43,707 nucleotides of DNA from assembly GCA_023259355.1 (NCBI GenBank), contig JAHFQI010000008.1:1-43707 (forward strand). The letters are read 5' to 3'. The notes beneath the pieces are model-generated. The model saw only the letters and a program-made list of their open reading frames with translations, ran no database searches and was not told where the DNA came from. The DNA comes from Comamonadaceae bacterium (GTDB lineage Bacteria; Pseudomonadota; Gammaproteobacteria; Burkholderiales; Burkholderiaceae_C). Numbering within the stretch: position 1 is the first letter of the stretch; each line of letters begins with the position of its first letter. Below are positions 16,664 to 25,250 of this stretch, in pieces. The translations under genes were made by a program, and so were the position numbers.

Positions 16664-17392
16664 ATGACACAACGCAAACTCATCGGCGTGCTGACGCCGT
16701 CTTCCAACACCGCGCTGGAACCGCTGACCAGCGCCATGGTGAGCAGCCTGCCGGGCGTCTCGGCGCACTTCTCGCGCTTTACGGTGACCGAGATCTCGAT
16801 GCGCGACCAGTCGCTGAACCAGTTCGACGATCGCAAGATTCTTGATGCGGCGCGCCTGCTGGCCGATGCCCGTGTGGACGTCATCTGCTGGAGCGGCACG
16901 TCCGCCAGCTGGCTCGGTTTCGAGAAGGACCAGGCGCTGTGCGCGCGCATTACCGAGGCGACCGGCATCCCGGCCACCACCTCGGTGCTGGCGCTCAATG
17001 AACTGCTTGCCGCGCAGGGCGCGCGCACGTTGGGCCTGGTCTCGCCCTATGTGGCGGACGTGCAGGAGCGCATCGTCGCCAACTATGCGCGCCTCGGCAT
17101 CGAATGTGTGGCCGAGCAGCATCTGGATCTCTCGGTGAATTTCTCTTTCAGCGAGGTTGCGCCGGAGACGCTGCGGCGCATGCTCCGCGAGGTGGCCCGG
17201 GCGCGACCGGAAGCCATGACCATCATGTGCACCAATCTGCATGGCGCTCAGCTGGTGGAGGAGATGGAGGGCGAACTCGGTATTCCCATCTACGACTCGG
17301 TGGCCACCGTGGTCTGGAAGGCGCTCAAGACCATCGGTGTCGACCCGCGGGAACTCAAAGGCTGGGGTCGCCTGTTTCATGAATCCGCCTGA
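16664..17392 (+). CDS. Maleate isomerase / arylmalonate decarboxylase-like protein
   Basis: A 242-residue protein of the Asp/Glu racemase fold in the maleate cis-trans isomerase/AMDase branch. The N-terminus GVLTPSSNTALEP is the family signature. The two expected catalytic cysteines are present: Cys75 in VICWSGTS and Cys189 in IMCTNLHG. Members isomerise maleate to fumarate or decarboxylate malonates without cofactor. It follows the MFS gene by 8 nt and ends 155 nt before tRNA-Arg. With the MFS carrier it may use maleate or a substituted malonate; the choice between these is open. Its cysteine pair contrasts with the cysteine-less relative on the other side of the GntR gene. Confidence 0.82.
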   Translation: MTQRKLIGVLTPSSNTALEPLTSAMVSSLPGVSAHFSRFTVTEISMRDQSLNQFDDRKILDAARLLADARVDVICWSGTSASWLGFEKDQALCARITEATGIPATTSVLALNELLAAQGARTLGLVSPYVADVQERIVANYARLGIECVAEQHLDLSVNFSFSEVAPETLRRMLREVARARPEAMTIMCTNLHGAQLVEEMEGELGIPIYDSVATVVWKALKTIGVDPRELKGWGRLFHESA

Positions 17393-17506
17393 TACCACGC
17401 GCGCGGCGTTCGGGAGCGGACTGCGGAACCCGCGGTGCGGTGGCGAATGTTGCGATCCTGCGCGCTTGAAGGATCGGGAAGCCTGACCGGGAAAATGACT
17501 TCGTCT

Positions 17507-17537
17507 TTGAGCAAATCGCAAATTTTGATGCTATAAT
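17507..17537 (+). promoter_or_regulatory. Promoter of tRNA-Arg
   Basis: A perfect -10 hexamer TATAAT (17532-17537) lies 10 nt before the mature tRNA start, with TTGAGC (17507-17512) as a possible -35 at a long 19-nt spacing. The surrounding AT-rich stretch contrasts with the GC-rich genes. The position just ahead of the tRNA makes the assignment likely; the -35 is less certain. Confidence 0.65.
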
Positions 17538-17547
17538 TCAAAGCTTG

Positions 17548-17624
17548 GCGGCTGTAGCTCAGCTGGATAGAGTACTTGGCTACGAACCAAGGGGTCGTGG
17601 GTTCGATTCCTGCCAGCCGCACCA
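17548..17624 (+). tRNA. tRNA-Arg (anticodon ACG)
   Basis: A 77-nt cloverleaf with CCA encoded. The acceptor stem GCGGCTG pairs with CAGCCGC; the D-arm is GCTCAGCTGGATAGAGT; the anticodon stem CTTGG/CCAAG holds loop CTACGAA with anticodon ACG (expected to be deaminated to ICG); the T-arm is GTGGG-TTCGATT-CCTGC, with two wobble pairs. It is followed by a strong terminator, so it is a single-gene transcript. Confidence 0.97.
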
Positions 17625-17631
17625 AAACGAC

Positions 17632-17664
17632 AACCCCTAGAACAGTGATGTTCTAGGGGTTTTT
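17632..17664 (+). terminator. Rho-independent terminator of tRNA-Arg
   Basis: AACCCCTAGAAC (17632-17643) pairs perfectly with GTTCTAGGGGTT (17650-17661) around a 6-nt loop, followed by a T-run. It lies 8 nt after the tRNA CCA end and before greB. Confidence 0.93.
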
Positions 17665-17701
17665 CGTTTGGGCTCATATTGTCAGTGTTGCGGAGGTCGT
17701 C

Positions 17702-18268
17702 GTGAGCAAGGCGTTTACCCGGGAAACCGAAACGGACGAGGATGACGATGTCGCGCTGCCGTCGTTGCCCGCCGGCACGCGCAACTACATCACGCCCGTC
17801 GGCTACGCGCGCCTGCGCGGCGAATTGCTTGATCTGATCGACAACGAGCGCCCCAAGGTGGTGGATATCGTCCACTGGGCGGCCAGCAATGGCGACCGCT
17901 CGGAGAACGGTGACTACCTCTACGGCAAGAAGCGCTTGCGCGAAATCGACCGGCGCATCCGGTTTCTGACCAAGCGCCTTGAAATCGCCGAAGTCACGGA
18001 CCCGTCGCTGCACCACGGCAATGACCAGGTCTTTTTCGGGGCGGCCGTCACGTACGTGGATGAAGTGGGCACGGAGCGGACGGTGACGATTCTGGGCATC
18101 GACGAGGCTGACAGCGCCCACGGCGAGGTTAGCTGGGTCTCGCCGATCGCGCGCACGCTGCTCAAGGCCAGAACCGGCGATGTCCTCAAGCTGGTGACGC
18201 CGGCCGGCGTGCAGGAGATCGAGGTGCTGGCGGTGCGTTATCCGGCGGCGGTGGCGGCCACGGACTAA
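17702..18268 (+). CDS. greB: Transcription elongation factor GreB
   Basis: A 188-residue Gre factor that stimulates transcript cleavage in backtracked RNA polymerase. It has an N-terminal coiled coil (GYARLRGELLDLIDNERPKVV) with the acidic tip region NGDRSENGDYLYGKKRLREID, characteristic of GreB. The C-terminal FKBP-like domain includes FGAAVTYVDE and ends SPIARTLLKARTGDVLKL. An acidic N-terminal extension (ETETDEDDDVALPS) precedes the coiled coil. The start is GTG at 17702 with GGAGG 5 nt upstream. It converges on spoT with 2 nt between the stops. Confidence 0.95.
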   Translation: MSKAFTRETETDEDDDVALPSLPAGTRNYITPVGYARLRGELLDLIDNERPKVVDIVHWAASNGDRSENGDYLYGKKRLREIDRRIRFLTKRLEIAEVTDPSLHHGNDQVFFGAAVTYVDEVGTERTVTILGIDEADSAHGEVSWVSPIARTLLKARTGDVLKLVTPAGVQEIEVLAVRYPAAVAATD

Positions 18269-18270
18269 GT

Positions 18271-20535
18271 TCAGGCCGACGGCTGTATCCGGCTGGCTTT
18301 CAAGACCGAGGCGGTTCGCTTGAGCGTGCGCAATACCGCGTCCAGGTGTGCGTAATCCCGCACGGCGATCACAAAACGCAGGTCGGTTGCATCCTGGGCG
18401 GCTTCTTCGCCCATGTCCACGTGTGTGATGTCTGCTTCTGCCGTGGCCAGCGCGGAGGCGACCCGCGCGAGCACGCCCTTGCCATTCGTGACGGTGACGA
18501 TGATGCCCGTTTCAAATGACCGCACGGGTTCATCGGCCCATTCGACACGGATGAACCGCTCCGCGTCCTTGTGCTGGAGGCGTTTGGCAACCGCACAGTC
18601 GGCGAGATGAACCACCAGGCCTTCGCCGCGTCCGAGATAGCCCACGATGCTGTCGCCGGGAACCGGTCTGCAGCACAGCGCGTATTTGACCGACGCGTTC
18701 TCGGTGCCGTCGAGCGTCACGGCACCTTGCGAGACGGTTTCGTGGGCCGTGTAGCGCTCACGTGTCATGAGCAAGGCGTCGGGCCTTTCGCCGCGCTCCG
18801 CCAGCAAGGTCATCAAACGCTTTGCCACGATCGTCGCAATGCGTTTGCCCAGACCGATGTCCATCAGCAGTTCGGCCCGGTTCCGGTTGCCGGTAAAGCG
18901 CAGCAGTTTTTCCCAAACCGCCTGGTAGACCATATCGTCTTCCGGGAGCTTTTCCATGCCTTCCGCGCGAAGCGCCTGGGCCAGCAGTTTTTCGCCCAGG
19001 CCTTGCGATTCGGTCAGCTCCAGCGTCTTGAGATGGTGACGAATCTTGGAGCGGGCACGACCGGTTCGCACAAACCCCAGCCAGGCGGGATTGGGCGTTG
19101 AAATCGGCGCGGTGATGATTTCCACCACATCGCCATTTTTCAGCTCGGTTCGCAGGGGCACCTGCTCGCCATTGATCTTGGCGGCGGCCGTGTGATCACC
19201 GACGTTGCTGTGGATGGCATAGGCAAAATCCACCACCGTGGCCCCGCGCGGCAAGGCCATGATCTGGCTCTTTGGTGTGAACACGTACACGGCATCGGGG
19301 AAGAGGTCGACCTTGACGTGATCCCAGAACTCGGCCGCATCCCGGGTTTCATCCTGGATGTCGAGCAGCGATTGCAGCCACTTGGCACCGAGGCGGCTGG
19401 CGGTCGGGCTGTTCGGGTCGCTGGCCTTGTACAGCCAGTGCGCCGCCACGCCGGATTCGGCCACGACGTGCATGGCTTCGGTGCGCATCTGGAATTCAAC
19501 GTTCACACCCGAGGGGCCCACCAGCGTGGTGTGGAGCGACTGGTAGCCATTGAGCTTGGCAATGGCAATGTAGTCCTTGAACTTTCCCGGTACCGGCTTG
19601 TACATCTGGTGCAGAACACCCATGGCCGTGTAGCAATCCGTCACCGTGGGAACGATGACCCGAAAACCGTAGATGTCGGTGACCTGCGCGAAACTCAGGT
19701 GCTTCTCGTCCATCTTCCGGTAAATCGAAAAGAGCGTCTTTTCGCGGCCGGCGATGCGCACCTTCATGCCAATTTCGGCAAAAGCCGCTTCCACTTCGCG
19801 CTGGACCTTCTGGATCAGGTCGCGCCGCCGGTTGCGGGCCCGGGTCACGGCCTTTGACAACACCGCATAGCGCCAGGGCCGCAGGTAGCGGAAGGACAGG
19901 TCCTGCAGTTCCCGGTAGGTCTGGTTCAGGCCCAGCCGGTGCGCGATGGGGGCGTAGATCTCCAGGGTTTCGGCTGAAATGCGGGCCCATTTCGCGCGCG
20001 GCATGTCCGCCATGGTGCGCATGTTGTGGGTGCGATCGGCCAGCTTGATCAGGATCACCCGCACATCGCGCGCCATCGCCAGCAACATCTTGCGGAACGA
20101 CTCGGCCTGATTTTCCTCGCGGGTGTGGAATTGCAGCTTTTCGAGTTTGGTGAGGCCGTCCACCAGTTCAGCCACCGGCGCACCAAAACGCTCGATCAGG
20201 TCAATCTTGGTGACACCGCAGTCTTCAATGGCGTCATGGAGCAGCGCGGCCATGAGCGCCTGCGCATCCAGCTTCCATTCGGTGCACTGGACTGCGACGG
20301 CAATCGGGTGGGTGATGTAAGGCTCGCCGCTGTTGCGCATCTGGCCCAGGTGGGCTTCGTCCGCAAACCGGTAGGCGCGGCGCACCAGCTCAATATCGCC
20401 GGCTTCGAGGTAGTCGAGGCGGGCCGTCAGTGCGGCAAAGCTGGCGGCAGCCGCATTGGCCGCCGCGGCTGGACTGCCTTCTTGTTTGCGGCTGCCCAGC
20501 GGGGGTGCAGATGTGGGGGGAATGACCGCGCTCAT
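18271..20535 (-). CDS. spoT: Bifunctional (p)ppGpp synthetase/hydrolase (SpoT/Rel)
   Basis: A 754-residue long RSH enzyme controlling the stringent response. The N-terminal HD hydrolase domain is intact (HLGQMRNSGEPYITHP, then ALLHDAIEDCGVT). The synthetase domain has GREKTLFSIYRKM and KDYIAIAKLNGYQSLHT. A TGS domain (VYVFTPKSQIMALPRGATVVDFAYAIH) and a C-terminal ACT domain (GIIVTVTNGKGVLARVASAL) follow. The SpoT-like GREK motif and the intact HD residues suggest both activities. An Ala-rich N-terminal extension of about 40 residues precedes the HD domain. It follows rpoZ on the same strand, as in many proteobacteria, but a terminator hairpin lies between them, so it may have its own promoter. 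Confidence 0.96.
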   Translation of the reverse strand: MSAVIPPTSAPPLGSRKQEGSPAAAANAAAASFAALTARLDYLEAGDIELVRRAYRFADEAHLGQMRNSGEPYITHPIAVAVQCTEWKLDAQALMAALLHDAIEDCGVTKIDLIERFGAPVAELVDGLTKLEKLQFHTREENQAESFRKMLLAMARDVRVILIKLADRTHNMRTMADMPRAKWARISAETLEIYAPIAHRLGLNQTYRELQDLSFRYLRPWRYAVLSKAVTRARNRRRDLIQKVQREVEAAFAEIGMKVRIAGREKTLFSIYRKMDEKHLSFAQVTDIYGFRVIVPTVTDCYTAMGVLHQMYKPVPGKFKDYIAIAKLNGYQSLHTTLVGPSGVNVEFQMRTEAMHVVAESGVAAHWLYKASDPNSPTASRLGAKWLQSLLDIQDETRDAAEFWDHVKVDLFPDAVYVFTPKSQIMALPRGATVVDFAYAIHSNVGDHTAAAKINGEQVPLRTELKNGDVVEIITAPISTPNPAWLGFVRTGRARSKIRHHLKTLELTESQGLGEKLLAQALRAEGMEKLPEDDMVYQAVWEKLLRFTGNRNRAELLMDIGLGKRIATIVAKRLMTLLAERGERPDALLMTRERYTAHETVSQGAVTLDGTENASVKYALCCRPVPGDSIVGYLGRGEGLVVHLADCAVAKRLQHKDAERFIRVEWADEPVRSFETGIIVTVTNGKGVLARVASALATAEADITHVDMGEEAAQDATDLRFVIAVRDYAHLDAVLRTLKRTASVLKASRIQPSA

Positions 20536-20578
20536 GCCTCAAATGTAGCGTGGAGCCGGGCGCGAGGCAGCACCCAAG

Positions 20579-20606
20579 AAAAAAGCACCGGATTCCGGTG
20601 CTTTTT
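20579..20606 (-). terminator. Terminator between rpoZ and spoT
   Basis: AAAAGCACCGG (20580-20590) and CCGGTGCTTTT (20595-20605) form a stem with a short loop, flanked by A- and T-runs on both sides. Read on the minus strand it ends in a T-run after the rpoZ stop, so it should end or attenuate the gmk-rpoZ transcript before spoT. It is nearly symmetric and could also act on the plus strand, but no plus-strand gene precedes it. Confidence 0.8.
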
Positions 20607-20630
20607 CGAGGGAGGAAAACCTGTCGGGAT

Positions 20631-20834
20631 TCAGCCCGGGACCTTCTTGAGCATCTCCAGTCCGATTTTTCCGGCGGCGATTTCCCGCAGTGCGGTCACG
20701 GCCGGCTTGTTGCGGCTCTCGATCTTGGGGGCATGGCCCTGGCTCAGCATGCGGGCACGGTACGTGGCCGCCAGAACCAGTTGAAAGCGGTTGGGAATTT
20801 GCTGCAGGCAGTCTTCAACGGTGATACGGGCCAT
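20631..20834 (-). CDS. rpoZ: RNA polymerase omega subunit
   Basis: A 67-residue protein, [28 protein letters not shown] in outline, with the family segments VEDCL, NRF(Q/E)LVL and [16 protein letters not shown]. Omega helps assemble the beta' subunit and forms part of a ppGpp site in proteobacterial polymerase. The start at 20834 has GGAGAC about 8 nt upstream. It follows gmk by 16 nt and precedes spoT, the standard gmk-rpoZ-spoT arrangement. Confidence 0.95.
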   Translation of the reverse strand: MARITVEDCLQQIPNRFQLVLAATYRARMLSQGHAPKIESRNKPAVTALREIAAGKIGLEMLKKVPG

Positions 20835-20850
20835 GAAGGTCTCCAGGTAA

Positions 20851-21471
20851 CTAGGCGATATTGAGGGCTTTGAAAGTGTCGGCACGGGCACGGCGCTGCG
20901 CCGTGTACTTGAGCCGCTGGGCGTGAACGATCGCTTTGAGGTCGAACAGGGCCCGTTCAAATAACTCGTTGATTATAACGAAGTCGAATTCCCGCGCTTG
21001 CGTCAGCTCCAGCGCCGCGTTGCGCAGCCGAAGTTCAATGACCTCGGCAGAGTCTTCGCCCCGGCGTTCCAGCCGGGAACGCAGTTCTTCCCAGCTCGGC
21101 GGCAGGATGAAAATCAGCACCGCGTTGGCGAAAATCTTCTTGATCTGGATGGCGCCCTGAAAATCGATCTCCAGGATCACATCGGCGCCCATGGCAATCC
21201 GGTCCTCGATCGCCTTTTTGGAGGTGCCATAGCGCTGGCCGTGGACATGCGCCCATTCCAGAAAGGCGTCGCCCAGCACCATGGCGTCGAATTCCTGCTG
21301 CGAAACGAAGAAATACTCCCGCCCGTGCTTTTCCTGGCCGCGTGGCGGGCGTGTGGTGTGCGAGACCGAGGGCTGCACCCGCGAATCAAGCTCCATCAGC
21401 GCCTTGACCAGGCTTGATTTTCCGGCTCCGCTCGGGGCCGCGACAACAAATAAATTTCCTGGGTAATCCAT
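20851..21471 (-). CDS. gmk: Guanylate kinase
   Basis: A 206-residue guanylate kinase that phosphorylates GMP to GDP. It has the P-loop APSGAGKSS (12-20), the GMP-binding [21 protein letters not shown], and the LID region [17 protein letters not shown]. The length is normal for bacterial Gmk. It is 36 nt downstream of yicC, with which it is often linked, and 16 nt ahead of rpoZ. The 36-nt gap is AT-rich and contains the palindrome CTATTAATAG (21491-21500), possibly part of a promoter for gmk. Confidence 0.96.
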   Translation of the reverse strand: MDYPGNLFVVAAPSGAGKSSLVKALMELDSRVQPSVSHTTRPPRGQEKHGREYFFVSQQEFDAMVLGDAFLEWAHVHGQRYGTSKKAIEDRIAMGADVILEIDFQGAIQIKKIFANAVLIFILPPSWEELRSRLERRGEDSAEVIELRLRNAALELTQAREFDFVIINELFERALFDLKAIVHAQRLKYTAQRRARADTFKALNIA

Positions 21472-21507
21472 GAGGATATTGGGTTAATTGCTATTAATAG
21501 TGTAGCG

Positions 21508-22422
21508 TCATTCGATGTTCTGCACCTGCTCGCGCATTTGCTCGATGAGCACTTTCATGTCCACCGAAATGCGCGTCAGCTCCAGCGCGGCGGATTTGGA
21601 GCCCATGGTGTTGGCTTCGCGGTGCAGTTCCTGGATCAGGAAGTCAAGCCGTTTGCCGATTTCACCGCCTTTGGTGACGAGGCGTCCGATTTCGGCCAGG
21701 TGGGAATCCAGGCGGGTCAGTTCCTCCGCCACATCGATGCGGATGGCGAAAGCGGTGGCTTCGGTCAGCGCACGATCCTGCGCCGCTTCGGGCAATGCCG
21801 CGCCGTCGGCGAGGGCCATAGCTTCCTTCCAGCGCTCCAGGAAGCGGTTGCGTTGCTGCTCCACAAGCTGGGGGATCAGCGGAGCGGCCTGGCGAGCGAG
21901 CTGCTGCAGTTGCGAGAGCCGGTCCAGCAGCATGGCCGCCAGACGGGCGCCTTCGCGTTCCCGGGCTTCCAGCAGCGCCGCGACGGCCCGTGTGGCGAGC
22001 GGCAAAAGCTCCTTGCCCAGCTCGGCGGTGTTGCCTTCCACGGCGGACAGGCGGATCACGTCGGCCACGCTCAGGGTCCTGGCATCGGGCAGCCAGGCGC
22101 GCACGTTGTCCTGCAGGGCATTGAGGCGCTGCAGCATGCGCGGCGAGGGCTCGGGCAGGGATGAGGCGCCCGCCGTTTCAATGCCGGCCCTTACTTCGAC
22201 CTTGCCCCGCTTCAACTGTTGGGTGAGCAGCTCCCGCAGTGCGGGCTCATGCTGGCGCAGTTCATCGGAAAGGCGGAAGCTCAGATCCAGAAAACGGCTG
22301 TTGACGGAACGGATCTCCAGCCCGAGCCGGCAGGCCGGCAAGGCCCGGGACTCGGGTCCGGCCGCGTTGTCGGCGCTGCTTTGCTGGACGCCGGCATAGC
22401 CGGTCATGCTGTAAACTGGCAT
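21508..22422 (-). CDS. yicC: YicC-family endoribonuclease
   Basis: A 304-residue YicC protein. The N-terminus MPVYSMTGYAG and the segment LEIRSVNSRFLDLSFRL are family signatures. The C-terminal DUF1732 part holds RLDSHLAEIGRLV and GKRLDFLIQELHREANTMGSK, the most conserved stretch. E. coli YicC is an endoribonuclease involved in small-RNA turnover (family knowledge). A weak AGGGA site precedes the ATG at 22422; an upstream extension in frame has no family-like sequence. It is divergent from the Ser/Thr kinase gene and heads the yicC-gmk-rpoZ group. Confidence 0.92.
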   Translation of the reverse strand: MPVYSMTGYAGVQQSSADNAAGPESRALPACRLGLEIRSVNSRFLDLSFRLSDELRQHEPALRELLTQQLKRGKVEVRAGIETAGASSLPEPSPRMLQRLNALQDNVRAWLPDARTLSVADVIRLSAVEGNTAELGKELLPLATRAVAALLEAREREGARLAAMLLDRLSQLQQLARQAAPLIPQLVEQQRNRFLERWKEAMALADGAALPEAAQDRALTEATAFAIRIDVAEELTRLDSHLAEIGRLVTKGGEIGKRLDFLIQELHREANTMGSKSAALELTRISVDMKVLIEQMREQVQNIE

Positions 22423-22510
22423 GGAGGTTCCCTGTGAGTGGTGATGCGTGGAGGTTGCTGGATCAATGCGGGAACTCAAGTCATCGCCTGTGGTCAACCC
22501 GCCCCAAATT

Positions 22511-23518
22511 ATGTCAAAGGTCAAACCTGCCCCGCTGCCACCCGACACGGTCATCGGCGGGTATCGCGTGGTCCGCAAGCTGGCGGCAGGCGGGTTTGGC
22601 GTCGTTTATCTGGCGGTGGACAACGAAGGGCAGCAGGTCGCGGTCAAGGAATACCTGCCTTCCTCGCTGGCGAACCGGCCTCCGGGCGAGGTCCTGCCGC
22701 AGGTCCAGCCTGAAAAATTGTCCCTGTACCGCCTCGGTCTCAAAAGCTTTTTTGAGGAAGGTCGCGCGCTTGCCCAGATTTCGCATCCTTCGGTCGTGAG
22801 CGTGCTGAACTTCTTTCGCGAGAACGAAACGGTCTACATGGTGATGAACTACCTGGAGGGCGGGACCCTGCAGGATTTCATCATCACCGCGCGCGAACTC
22901 AAGACGCAAAAGGTGTTCCGCGAATCGACGATCCGGTCGCTGTTCGACGAGGTTCTGCGCGGCCTGCGCATCGTGCACCAGCACAAGATGCTGCATCTGG
23001 ACATCAAACCCGCGAACGTTTTCATCACCGATGACAACCGTGCCGTCATGATCGACTTTGGCGCGGCGCGCGAGGTGCTGAGCAAGGAAGGCAACTTCAT
23101 TCGCCCGATGTACACGCCCGGGTTCGCCGCGCCCGAGATGTACCGCCGCGACTCCTCCATGGGCCCCTGGACGGACATCTATGCCATCGGCGCGTGCATT
23201 TACGCTTGCATGCAGGGTTACCCGCCCAACGACGCCCCCCAGCGCCTGGAAAAGGACCGCCTGTCGCTGTCCCTGTCGAGGCTGCGCGGGGTGTATTCCG
23301 ACAACCTGATCGAGGTGGTCGAGTGGTGCATGTCGCTGGACCCGCTTTCGCGTCCGCAATCGGTATTCGCGCTGCAGAAGGAACTCAGCCGGGAGGGCGA
23401 GCGGCGCTACACCAAGCTGACTGTCAGCGAAAAGGTCCGGTTGCAGTTCGACACCATGCTCACCGACACCAAGAAAAATCTCCGCAAAGGCACTGGTTTC
23501 GCGACCAAGATGAAATGA
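22511..23518 (+). CDS. Serine/threonine protein kinase
   Basis: About 335 residues from the ATG at 22511 (MSKVKPAPLPP; ATG 22466 and GTG 22448 are alternatives with no better ribosome site). A complete Hanks-type kinase domain is seen: glycine loop LAAGGFGVVYLA, VAVKEYLP with the ATP-anchoring lysine, HLDIKPANV catalytic loop, DFGAA metal-binding motif, and an activation segment leading to TPGFAAPEMY. The C-terminal tail (VRLQFDTMLTDTKKNLRKG) is short and basic with no transmembrane helix, so the kinase is probably cytoplasmic. Its stop overlaps the start of a PP2C phosphatase gene (ATGA), making a translationally coupled kinase-phosphatase pair. Targets are unknown. Confidence 0.9.
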   Translation: MSKVKPAPLPPDTVIGGYRVVRKLAAGGFGVVYLAVDNEGQQVAVKEYLPSSLANRPPGEVLPQVQPEKLSLYRLGLKSFFEEGRALAQISHPSVVSVLNFFRENETVYMVMNYLEGGTLQDFIITARELKTQKVFRESTIRSLFDEVLRGLRIVHQHKMLHLDIKPANVFITDDNRAVMIDFGAAREVLSKEGNFIRPMYTPGFAAPEMYRRDSSMGPWTDIYAIGACIYACMQGYPPNDAPQRLEKDRLSLSLSRLRGVYSDNLIEVVEWCMSLDPLSRPQSVFALQKELSREGERRYTKLTVSEKVRLQFDTMLTDTKKNLRKGTGFATKMK

Positions 23519-24417
23519 AATTTTCTGTCTTCCAGGTCAGCCGCAAGGGCGGACGCGAAAAAAACGAAGACCGCATGGGCTATTGCTACACGCGGGATTC
23601 GGGCTTGTTCGTGCTCGCCGACGGCATGGGGGGCCACCCGGAGGGTGAGGTTGCGGCCCAGCTGGCCTTGCAGACCGTTTCCGCGCTGTTCCAGCGGGAG
23701 GCCCGGGCGTCTGTCAAGGACGTGCCCGGGTTTCTGACGGCCAGCCTGATGGCCGCGCACCACCAGATCATTCGCTATGCCAGCGACAAGGGCATGCTCG
23801 ACACGCCCCGGACCACGCTGGTCGTGGCCGTGGTGCAGGATGGCTGCGCGACCTGGATTCACTGCGGTGACTCCCGCCTGTACGTGGTGCGCGATGGCGC
23901 GCTGCTGACCCGCACGCGGGACCACTCCTATATCGAACACCAGATGCCTGGTGTGGCCCAGATGGGGCGGATCAACCGCAACATCCTCTTTACCTGCCTG
24001 GGGTCGCCCACCCGTCCCGTGTTTGATGTCACCGGGCCGGTGGCACTGAAGCAGGGCGACAAGATCCTGCTGTGCTCGGATGGGCTTTGGGGCACGTTGG
24101 ACGAAGCCGAAATCGTCTACCAGCTGGGGAACCTGTCCGTGTCCGAGGCCGTGCCTGATCTCGTGGAAAAGGCCTTGCGCAAGGGCGGCCCGCGCAGCGA
24201 CAACGTCACCGTGCTGGCCATGGAATGGGAAACTCCCAACTCGTTTGAGTCGACCCGCGGCATTTCGACCGACAGCATCAGCGACGGCGTGTTTGCCTCG
24301 ACCATTCAGGCCGGCGTGCTCGATACACTGGTCGAGGAGCTTGACGACGAGGCCATCGAGCGCTCGATCGCCGAAATCAATGAAGCCATCCGGCGATCGG
24401 CCGCCCGCAAGACCTGA
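23515..24417 (+). CDS. PP2C-family serine/threonine phosphatase
   Basis: A 300-residue PPM phosphatase. Metal-binding and catalytic motifs are present: REKNEDRMGY, LADGMGGHPEGEVAA, WIHCGDSRLYVVRDG, LLCSDGLWG and DNVTVLAM. A C-terminal extension of about 60 residues after the catalytic domain (STDSISDGVFASTIQAGVLD, then acidic and helical) is not part of the core. The ATG at 23515 sits inside the kinase stop region, with a 4-nt overlap, so its synthesis is coupled to the kinase and it probably reverses the same phosphorylations. rph starts 61 nt downstream. Confidence 0.9.
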   Translation: MKFSVFQVSRKGGREKNEDRMGYCYTRDSGLFVLADGMGGHPEGEVAAQLALQTVSALFQREARASVKDVPGFLTASLMAAHHQIIRYASDKGMLDTPRTTLVVAVVQDGCATWIHCGDSRLYVVRDGALLTRTRDHSYIEHQMPGVAQMGRINRNILFTCLGSPTRPVFDVTGPVALKQGDKILLCSDGLWGTLDEAEIVYQLGNLSVSEAVPDLVEKALRKGGPRSDNVTVLAMEWETPNSFESTRGISTDSISDGVFASTIQAGVLDTLVEELDDEAIERSIAEINEAIRRSAARKT

Positions 24418-24478
24418 TCCTGCGACAACCCCGGCCGCCACACCGGCGTGCCGATTCTTTTCCCTGACTGCCTGAAAC

Positions 24479-25207
24479 ATGACTGAATTTGCACGAAGCG
24501 GCGGCCGCGCCGCAGACGAATTGCGCCCGGTGCGCATTACCCGCGGCTACACCATTCACGCCGAAGGCTCGGTACTGATCGAGTTCGGCCACACGCGCGT
24601 GCTGTGCACCGCCTCCGTGGAAGACAAGGTGCCGCCGCACAAGCGCGGCAGCGGCGAAGGCTGGGTGACGGCCGAATACGGCATGCTGCCCCGCGCCACG
24701 CACACCCGGGGCGACCGCGAAGCCGCCAAGGGCAAGCAAAGCGGCCGCACGCAGGAAATCCAGCGTTTGATCGGGCGCTCCATGCGCGCGGTGTTCGACC
24801 TGAAAAAGCTCGGCGAACGCACCATCCACCTTGACTGCGATGTGATCCAGGCCGATGGCGGCACGCGCACGGCGGCCATCACCGGGGCCTTTGTCGCGGC
24901 CCGGGACGCCGTGGACAAATTGCTCGCCCAAGGCAAGCTGGCGGAATCGCCCATCACCGATCACGTGGCCGCCATCTCGGTCGGCATCGTGGAGGGCACG
25001 CCGCTGCTGGACTTGGAGTACACCGAAGACGTCGCCTGCGACACCGACATGAACGTGGTCATGACCGGCGCCGGCAACTTCGTGGAAGTGCAGGGCACAG
25101 CCGAAGGCGCGGCGTTCTCGCGCAAGGAGATGGACGCGCTGCTGGCGCTGGCCGAAAAGGGCATTCGTGACCTCGTCGTCCTGCAAGGCGAATCGCTCGC
25201 AAAATAA
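24479..25207 (+). CDS. rph: Ribonuclease PH
   Basis: A 242-residue phosphorolytic 3'-exoribonuclease that trims tRNA 3' ends. Family segments are [51 protein letters not shown] and [20 protein letters not shown]; the phosphate-binding Arg and catalytic Asp regions are intact. The length is standard and the frame is complete, unlike the truncated rph of E. coli K-12. It is followed closely by rdgB. Confidence 0.95.
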   Translation: MTEFARSGGRAADELRPVRITRGYTIHAEGSVLIEFGHTRVLCTASVEDKVPPHKRGSGEGWVTAEYGMLPRATHTRGDREAAKGKQSGRTQEIQRLIGRSMRAVFDLKKLGERTIHLDCDVIQADGGTRTAAITGAFVAARDAVDKLLAQGKLAESPITDHVAAISVGIVEGTPLLDLEYTEDVACDTDMNVVMTGAGNFVEVQGTAEGAAFSRKEMDALLALAEKGIRDLVVLQGESLAK

Positions 25208-25250
25208 GGCCCCCCTGACTGACTCACGGCTGGATGAGCCCCAACGTCCT

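Noticed and set aside
17548-17624. tRNA-Arg as an integration site with an attachment repeat
   Set aside because: No partial copy of the tRNA 3' end and no integrase gene were seen in the window; the flanking genes are ordinary core genes on one side.
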